Assembly: GCA_964522045.1 (NCBI GenBank)
Contig: CAZFSF010000087.1
Coordinates: 1 to 12,387 of the forward strand
Direction: 5' to 3'
DNA length: 12,387 nucleotides
From: Desulfacyla sp964522045
GTDB taxonomy: Bacteria > Desulfobacterota > DSM-4660 > Desulfatiglandales > Desulfatiglandaceae
Under the pieces are notes generated by a model. That model worked only from the letters and a program-made list of their open reading frames with translations. It was not told the origin of the DNA and searched no databases. The translations under genes and the position numbers were made by a program. Below, one piece after another: positions 8,101-12,387 of the stretch (position 1 is the first letter of the stretch; each line of letters begins with the position of its first letter).

Positions 8101-8809
8101 TCTTCACAGGAAAAGACTCAGGCCAACTGATGCGTGAAAGGGGGATCTCGCTTGCCCGGAGCGTTACTTCGGCTGAGCCCCCTCCCCTTTCATCCTGCGT
8201 GATACCCCCTTTTGCTGAAAACGGGATTTCTTCCTTCCTGTAATCGATCTTTCCATTCAATTCAACATCAAGCTCAATAGGATCGTTGCTCCTGCGGGAT
8301 AGATAAAGAGAAAGATCCATAATCTTGAATGGCATATCTTTTACAGAAACCTGGGCTCCTATTAATGTGACAGAAGGAATTCCCGCCAGTGCCTTGAGTG
8401 GCATTGCTTCAAGAAAAACGCCCCCACTAAGTTTTGAAATGCGCCAGCCCTCTTTCATGGCAAATTCAATCTTAGGATCGATAAGGGTAAGTCCAGTAGG
8501 AAGGATGTTCCCCCTTATCAATTCCCGTAGATCAAGCCTAAACATGATCCTCGCGGCGGCAATATTATTATAACCCCCGGGTAATTTGACCTTAAAATCG
8601 CGGGCGCTGATCCCTATGCCTTCCCAAAAACTAAATTCTATTGGGCCCGAATTGATTTCATATCCAACAACCTTAGATACCTGCCCGATCAGATAGTGCT
8701 GAACCGAAGGCCTCTGTATAAGGGAATTAAGAAGTAAAATAGATCCTATGAAAAAAAGGAGGAGTAGAAACAGTGGAACAAGAATGGACCTTAGCCTTTT
8801 GGGTAACAT
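5172..8809 (-). CDS. AsmA/YhdP-like envelope protein (AsmA-like C-terminal domain)
   Basis: After collapsing the false gap the protein is 1160 aa and ends in ENDMGG. Read straight through the N run it would appear as 1215 aa with a wrong tail. Residues 1-8 are basic (MLPKRLRS), followed by one membrane anchor at about 9-29; the rest is a long chain of amphipathic beta repeats typical of the AsmA/TamB/YhdP superfamily. The C-terminus has the recognisable AsmA-like features: a segment of GNIDLEEGVAKTEDISMQSP type, then KLPIIGYLLTGDNEALYVDYYKV and GPLSDPDV about 60 residues from the end. Relatives are anchored in the inner membrane, span the periplasm, and are linked to phospholipid movement to the outer membrane; that role here is inferred. 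The start ATG lies inside the 3' end of the Nudix gene (19-bp overlap), with no strong ribosome site of its own, suggesting translational coupling. Confidence 0.87.
5174..5383. other. False scaffold gap: 100 N flanked by identical 55-bp copies, inside a gene
   Basis: N fills 5229-5328 (exactly 100). The 55 bp at 5174-5228 are identical to 5329-5383, the same overlap length as at the first gap. Because 155 is not a multiple of 3, reading through the gap shifts the frame and gives the AsmA-like protein a false tail. Collapsing the overlap restores an immediate TAA stop at 5174-5172. Confidence 0.9.
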
Positions 8810-9357
8810 CTCTTAAAATAATCTCTGAGGATTTCTTTATGATCAAAGGCCATGAGGTTAGGCAGGGAGTGACGGTCAAAAACACCGACATCTATGGCGT
8901 CGTCAGCGGCCTTTGGCATGCCTGTTGCCCGGCCAACGAAGACCACAGAAATGGTATGGTGTCTCGGGTCCCTTGATGGATCTGAATAGGCCCCCAACTG
9001 ATATAGGAGTTCCACCTTCATAGAGGTTTCTTCTTCTGCTTCTCGCTTCGCGGCAGATTCAAGGCTTTCCCCATAATCTACAAAGCCACCCGGAAGCGCC
9101 CATCCAAAGGGCGGATTTTTTCTCTTTATCAGGACTATGCCGGCTTTCTCTTTACCTTCACCAATCTCCTGGGGAGGTATAATATTCCTGTTGCAGGAAT
9201 CTATCCCTGATACCCTGTTCTTAGTAGGGACGGAAGATTCTTCATCCTCTCGGAAATGGACAAAACAGGTTTCAATAATAATATCAACTGTGGGAAAAGG
9301 ATTTCGGTATTTCTCTACCACCTTCCCGCAGTTGGGGCACAGGAGTTGATCCTTCAT
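8791..9357 (-). CDS. Nudix hydrolase (ADP-ribose pyrophosphatase-like) with an unusual insertion
   Basis: 188 aa. The Nudix box runs from G91 to M113 (GFVDYGES...REAEEETSM): E97, R105, E106 and the EE pair are present, while the usual late Gly is Ser112. The N-terminus has a CPNC pair at residues 7-10, half a zinc ribbon, then PTVDIIIE. In the relatives I know, this strand passes within a few residues to GIVLIKRKNPPFGWALPGG. Here about 40 residues (roughly 30-71) intervene, hydrophilic and rich in Glu, Ser and Asn. SDPSRDPR near 125-132 is also typical of this subgroup. It probably hydrolyses a nucleoside diphosphate derivative such as ADP-ribose in the cytoplasm; the true substrate is unknown. 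It is the first gene of a unit with the AsmA-like gene. No strong Shine-Dalgarno precedes the ATG. Confidence 0.9.
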   Translation of the reverse strand: MKDQLLCPNCGKVVEKYRNPFPTVDIIIETCFVHFREDEESSVPTKNRVSGIDSCNRNIIPPQEIGEGKEKAGIVLIKRKNPPFGWALPGGFVDYGESLESAAKREAEEETSMKVELLYQLGAYSDPSRDPRHHTISVVFVGRATGMPKAADDAIDVGVFDRHSLPNLMAFDHKEILRDYFKRCYPKG

Positions 9358-9409
9358 TTCATATGCTTACTTTCTGATTAAGTAACGTGTAATTTTGTCA
9401 GTTGGAGGA

Positions 9410-9438
9410 TATATAGGTTTTCAGATAATTAATTTCAC
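9410..9438 (-). promoter_or_regulatory. Possible promoter of the Nudix/AsmA unit, built from the inverted repeat
   Basis: On the minus strand GTGAAA (9438-9433), a 17-nt spacer and TATATA (9415-9410), each a 4/6 consensus match, lie about 50 nt before the Nudix ATG. The -35 and the spacer are inside the left arm of the 9412-9536 inverted repeat. Spacing is ideal, but the AT-rich context makes chance matches easy. Confidence 0.3.
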
Positions 9439-9536
9439 AAGGCCAGAGAGAGGAATCCGAGCAAGTCGTACAAATTAGTACGTCGTCGAGGATTCCGACC
9501 GATAACGCAGTGAAATTATTTAGCTGAAGTTCTATA
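9412..9536. repeat. 125-bp nested inverted repeat, MITE-like or dispersed palindromic unit
   Basis: Outer arms of 27 nt (9412-9438 and 9510-9536) match at 22 of 27 positions, starting with TATAG at both ends. Inside, on the same symmetry axis, GGAATCC (9452-9458) pairs with GGATTCC (9490-9496), and near the centre CGTAC (9467-9471) pairs with GTACG (9478-9482) around a 6-nt loop. Segments of 13 nt between outer and inner stems do not pair. The size, the terminal inverted repeats and the lack of coding suggest a MITE or a dispersed repeat. TA dinucleotides at both ends could be a target duplication, but no longer one is visible. A structured RNA is the alternative. Confidence 0.55.
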
Positions 9537-9620
9537 GTACGATTTGAACCAAAAAGGAAGAAAAATTGATAAGGCCTCATCCCTTAGGCATTCAGAGTGT
9601 CTTGTCCCCAATTTCTATTT

Positions 9621-9651
9621 TTCAAGTTCAAGTTTCAAGCCGTGAACGGCT
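9621..9651. repeat. TTCAAG hexamer repeats and short hairpin after the ferredoxin gene
   Basis: TTCAAG occurs at 9621, 9627 and 9634. Next to it AGCCG (9638-9642) and CGGCT (9647-9651) form a 5-bp stem with a 4-nt loop that overlaps the stop codon of the ferredoxin gene. On the minus strand the hairpin is followed by TTGAAACTTGAACTTGAA and not by a T-run, so it is a poor intrinsic terminator. Confidence 0.3.
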
Positions 9652-10108
9652 ACGGGATCTCTTTCGGATCTCCAAAATAGATGCAATGGGCGAGACAGAC
9701 ATTATCGGCACAGGCAGGGATGAGTCCATTATCAATCCGGTGATGACAGAGGTTACACTTCTGAGCAACGCCCTTATCCTCATCAAGGGTGATAGCATCG
9801 TAGGGACATGCCTCTATACAAGCCTCACATCCAGAGCATTTCTCGTAGTTTATGACTACAATTCCATCTTCTCTCTTGTCGATCGTTTCCTCGGGACAGG
9901 CATCCAGGCAGGGGGGATCATCACAGTGCCGGCAGACATTAACCCTGAACACAAAATCCAATTTCCCATCAATCATCTTGGGCCCCTCTTCCAATACAGA
10001 AATGAGCCTGATACCATCCGCTGCCCTGTTTTCCTGTTTGCAGGCTACTTCACAGGCCTTGCACCCCCAGCACAATTCATGGTCGATGATCAGGGCATAC
10101 TGTTTCAT
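9650..10108 (-). CDS. Four-cluster [4Fe-4S] ferredoxin subunit of a molybdopterin oxidoreductase
   Basis: 152 aa with 17 cysteines. The groups are C13-x2-C16-x2-C19-x3-C23, C59-x2-C62-x4-C67-x3-C71, C91-x2-C94-x2-C97-x3-C101, and C118-x2-C121-x11-C133 with C138 and C142. This is the DmsB/PsrB/HycB-type electron-transfer subunit layout, normally holding four [4Fe-4S] clusters and passing electrons between the Mo site and a partner. The fourth motif is unusual: the final Cys is one residue further from C133 than in the common CxxxC form. No signal peptide. The ATG overlaps the TGA of the catalytic subunit gene by 4 bp (ATGA) and a GGAGG lies 8 nt upstream, so the pair is translated together. 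No membrane anchor subunit follows. Confidence 0.93.
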   Translation of the reverse strand: MKQYALIIDHELCWGCKACEVACKQENRAADGIRLISVLEEGPKMIDGKLDFVFRVNVCRHCDDPPCLDACPEETIDKREDGIVVINYEKCSGCEACIEACPYDAITLDEDKGVAQKCNLCHHRIDNGLIPACADNVCLAHCIYFGDPKEIP

Positions 10109-12267
10109 AAATCGCCTCCATTTTTCTTCTCGGGATATATTTTACACAGGAGTGTCCGTACGTGGGTGGCGCCCATTGCGGGATCACACGATTCATAGGA
10201 ATTGTCCGTCAAAATATTGATATTTGATTCATCCCAACCGTGACCGGGACCTTTCTTTTCCGGAAACCACCAGGCATGCTGTGCCGATACAACTCTCGGA
10301 TCCATGCCGGCAAATAACTTTGCCCGCTGTCTCACCTTACCGCGGGGAGACTCGATTACAATCCAGTCCCCCGGTTTGATTCCTTCTGCTTCAGCGGTGT
10401 CGGGATGGATTTCCACAACAGGATACCTGTGGAGTTCCCTTAACCATGGAACCTGACGGTTTTCCGTATGGAAAAAGCCCGGAGACCTTGCTCCTGTAAT
10501 AAGGATATAGGGATATTCTTTGTAAAGCTCAGGTGTGCTGTTTGGACCTTCCGGGGGTTCTCGATACTGGGGGAGAGGGTCGTAACCCCAGCTTTTGAGC
10601 AGCGTTGAATAGAGCTCAAACTTCCTCGTGGGGGTGGAAAAACCATTTGTCTTGTATTTTTCGTACCTCATGTCCCCCCTGATGTATTCCTGCTCTTTAA
10701 AATCATTCCACGTTATCCCCATCGGTTCCAAAATCCAGTCCAAGGCCTGCTCGAAATTGTCCCACCAGTGTTCCCCCTGACCTACACGATGGGCCAAATC
10801 ATTGAGCATCTCATGATCGGATCGGCATTCGCCCACCTGTATAACTTTTCGTCTGGGGAGGATATATCCATGCCGTTTCCAGAAATCTCCGATGTAATCC
10901 ATCTCAAGCCAGGTGGCGGCCGGCAAAACAATATCTGCAAGTTCGGCGGTCGGTGTCATAAAAAAGTCGGAAACCGCCATGAATTTCACCTTTTCAAGGG
11001 CATTGTAAACCTCCCGCGCGTTTCCCCGGGTCATGACGGGATTTGAGCTTATAAAGAACAGCATCTTTACCGGATAGGGCTTTTCTTCTAATATGGCGTC
11101 CCATACACATTTTGGGTTGATGATTGCGAAGTTGCCCCCCAGCCGAAATCGATCACCCCCGAGACGCTTTTCGCGCTGGGTATCGGGAAGCATCCTGTGT
11201 GCCCCGAAATGCCCCACGTTCCTGATTTTTGGAGGCTGAAACAACACCTGTCCCCCGGGGACATCTACATTCCCGGTAATTCCCATGAGGGCCATGAGGG
11301 TGCGGTTATTGTCTGCGCAGTTGATCTGCTGCTCAATGGCCACGCCCCATTGGATAGCCGCGGGTTTGGTAGTCGCAAAGAGTCTGGCAGCCTCTCTGAT
11401 CTTCTCCTGAGGGACCCAGGTTATATTTTCCACCCTGTCCAGCGGATATTCATTGACCCTCTTGACAAAGGGGTCCCACCCATGGACATGTTTTTCCACG
11501 AATTCTTTGTCATAAAGCCCTTCATTGATGATCACATTGAGCATTCCCAGTGCCAGGGCAGTGTCAGTTCCGGGCCTCAGTTGCAACCAGACGTCAGCCC
11601 GGGCGGCAATTCGAGTGAGTCTCGGGTCAACTGCAATCAATTTTGCTCCCGCATCCAGGCTGAGGGAAAAAGGCTCACCCTTATAGCAGTCCGGATTACT
11701 AATCACAAGATTATTTCCCCACACCATGATGCACTTGGGGTTATTCTCATAGTCTACAATCGGGTTTGTTCCGCAGGTAATAATACTCGTGGCAATACGA
11801 GGGCCATAACAGAAATGACCCGCAGTGAGAACATTGGGAGAGCCTAACAGATTGGCAAATCTGTAAATCACTGCCTCGTTTTCCCGACCCGTACCATAAC
11901 CCATCACAACCGATTCGGCCCCGAACTCTTCCTTGAAGTTCGATATCCGTTCTGCAATGGTATCCAATGCTTCATCCCAGGAGATCCGCTCCCATTTCCC
12001 GCTCCCTTTCGAACCGATCCTTTTGACAGGGTAAGTCAACCGATCAGGATGATACGCCAACTGCGCAGATGCTATCCCCTTGCTGCAGACGGTGCCATGA
12101 TTTATGGGACAATCGGGGTCTCCCGCAATCTTAGCCACCTTACCGTCTTTGGTGTAGACGAGGACACCGCAACCACCATGGCACATACGGCAGTGGCTCT
12201 TGACCACGGAATCATATCCATAGACCTCCATCTCCCTCTCTACGTTGGAGTAGACGAATTCACCCAT
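10105..12267 (-). CDS. Molybdopterin-dependent oxidoreductase, catalytic subunit (DMSO reductase family)
   Basis: 720 aa from the ATG at 12267, chosen because AGGAGG (12282-12277) lies 9 nt before it; a TTG at 12327 would add 20 basic residues but has no ribosome site. N-terminal [4Fe-4S] ligands are C26-x2-C29-x3-C33-x27-C61 with the conserved Lys at 63. The molybdopterin domain spans most of the middle, and the C-terminal molydopterin-binding domain covers about 585-700. C153 in GHFCYG sits 92 residues after the last cluster Cys, the expected place of the Mo/W ligand, so this is a Cys-ligand enzyme. A formate dehydrogenase would have His after the ligand; here it is Tyr. No twin-arginine signal is present, so the enzyme is predicted cytoplasmic. 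The substrate cannot be read; PsrA/PhsA-like, acetylene hydratase-like or hydroxylase-like roles are all possible. Confidence 0.92.
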   Translation of the reverse strand: MGEFVYSNVEREMEVYGYDSVVKSHCRMCHGGCGVLVYTKDGKVAKIAGDPDCPINHGTVCSKGIASAQLAYHPDRLTYPVKRIGSKGSGKWERISWDEALDTIAERISNFKEEFGAESVVMGYGTGRENEAVIYRFANLLGSPNVLTAGHFCYGPRIATSIITCGTNPIVDYENNPKCIMVWGNNLVISNPDCYKGEPFSLSLDAGAKLIAVDPRLTRIAARADVWLQLRPGTDTALALGMLNVIINEGLYDKEFVEKHVHGWDPFVKRVNEYPLDRVENITWVPQEKIREAARLFATTKPAAIQWGVAIEQQINCADNNRTLMALMGITGNVDVPGGQVLFQPPKIRNVGHFGAHRMLPDTQREKRLGGDRFRLGGNFAIINPKCVWDAILEEKPYPVKMLFFISSNPVMTRGNAREVYNALEKVKFMAVSDFFMTPTAELADIVLPAATWLEMDYIGDFWKRHGYILPRRKVIQVGECRSDHEMLNDLAHRVGQGEHWWDNFEQALDWILEPMGITWNDFKEQEYIRGDMRYEKYKTNGFSTPTRKFELYSTLLKSWGYDPLPQYREPPEGPNSTPELYKEYPYILITGARSPGFFHTENRQVPWLRELHRYPVVEIHPDTAEAEGIKPGDWIVIESPRGKVRQRAKLFAGMDPRVVSAQHAWWFPEKKGPGHGWDESNINILTDNSYESCDPAMGATHVRTLLCKIYPEKKNGGDL

Positions 12268-12276
12268 CCCTGCTTT

Positions 12277-12282
12277 CCTCCT
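12277..12282 (-). promoter_or_regulatory. Shine-Dalgarno deciding the start of the molybdopterin gene
   Basis: AGGAGG on the minus strand, 9 nt before the ATG at 12267. It argues against the upstream TTG start at 12327, whose extra residues are encoded by a short-repeat region. Confidence 0.6.
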
Positions 12283-12314
12283 AACCCGAATAAACCGGAA
12301 CAAAAAAGGTCTCA

Positions 12315-12337
12315 CGCAAAGGCGCAAAGCCGCAAAG
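12315..12337. repeat. Three tandem CGCAAAG octamers
   Basis: CGCAAAG occurs at 12315, 12323 and 12331, a strict 8-bp period (CGCAAAGG, CGCAAAGC, CGCAAAGA). It lies upstream of the molybdopterin gene. Short CGCAAAG-type repeats seem familiar to me from intergenic DNA of environmental bacteria; their role is unknown. The rest of 12268-12387 holds no gene I can support and no clear promoter. Confidence 0.6.
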
Positions 12338-12387
12338 AAAACCTACAGTCTATTGGCAAACCGAAAAACACCATCCTTTATCATCAA

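Noticed and set aside
9398..9580. 60-codon minus-strand frame across the nested inverted repeat
   Set aside because: Its length is explained by the AT-rich repeat; no ribosome site or protein-like pattern.
9566..10198. Plus-strand frame of 210 codons
   Set aside because: Antisense to the ferredoxin gene, whose cysteine motifs and operon overlap are unambiguous.
11197..11847. Plus-strand frame of 216 codons
   Set aside because: It lies entirely antisense to the molybdopterin catalytic subunit, has no motif and no ribosome site, and follows from the codon bias of the real gene.
12268..12327. N-terminal extension of the molybdopterin protein from TTG 12327
   Set aside because: No Shine-Dalgarno, encoded by short repeats, and not a Tat signal despite several arginines; the ATG at 12267 has AGGAGG upstream.
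1..12387. CRISPR array, tRNA, rRNA or riboswitch
   Set aside because: No regularly spaced repeats with spacers, no tRNA-like cloverleaf and no recognised riboswitch core was seen by eye; a covariance-model scan would be needed to exclude weak RNA motifs.

Overview
The window looks like part of a metagenome-assembled genome of an anaerobic bacterium, most likely Desulfobacterota (deltaproteobacterial) or a close relative. The basis is protein character: an NAD-type malate dehydrogenase followed by a small conserved-looking protein, an AMP-forming acyl-CoA ligase, and a soluble molybdopterin oxidoreductase paired with a four-cluster ferredoxin subunit. Base composition is moderate, with an AT-richer patch around 480-1690. 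The lineage is inference; no rRNA, tRNA or marker gene is present. Two runs of exactly 100 N are each flanked by identical 55-bp copies, which indicates unmerged k-mer overlaps from a de Bruijn assembly and not real missing sequence.

Layout. 1-222 (-): start of an IS91-family transposase, cut by the window edge and apparently internally deleted. 223-567: non-coding, ending in a promoter and a small dyad. 568-1689 (+): orphan P-loop ATPase with a TTG start. 1852-3417 (-): acyl-CoA synthetase with a GTG start and a perfect Shine-Dalgarno. 3433-3532: first false gap. 3588-3838: divergent intergenic region with a promoter for mdh. 3839-4774 (+): malate dehydrogenase. 4816-5100 (+): small protein of unknown function in the same operon. 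5137-5155: hairpin between convergent genes. 5172-8809 (-): large AsmA/YhdP-like envelope protein, whose C-terminus is garbled by the second false gap (5229-5328). 8791-9357 (-): Nudix hydrolase overlapping the AsmA-like gene by 19 bp. 9412-9536: a 125-bp nested inverted repeat resembling a MITE or dispersed palindromic unit. 9650-10108 (-) and 10105-12267 (-): four-cluster ferredoxin and molybdopterin catalytic subunit, overlapping by 4 bp as an operon. 12315-12337: three octamer repeats.

Working together. The molybdopterin and iron-sulfur proteins form a two-subunit, apparently cytoplasmic redox enzyme of unknown substrate. Malate dehydrogenase serves central carbon metabolism, and the acyl-CoA ligase activates a carboxylic acid. 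The AsmA-like protein probably spans the envelope for lipid transport or outer-membrane upkeep; its overlap with a Nudix gene suggests translational coupling, not necessarily a shared pathway.

I did not find a convincing new multi-gene defence or mobile system. The points most worth a second look are the Mo/W enzyme of unknown substrate, an unusual insertion inside the Nudix fold, the nested inverted repeat, the internally deleted IS91 transposase, and the assembly artefacts, one of which would corrupt an automatic protein prediction.
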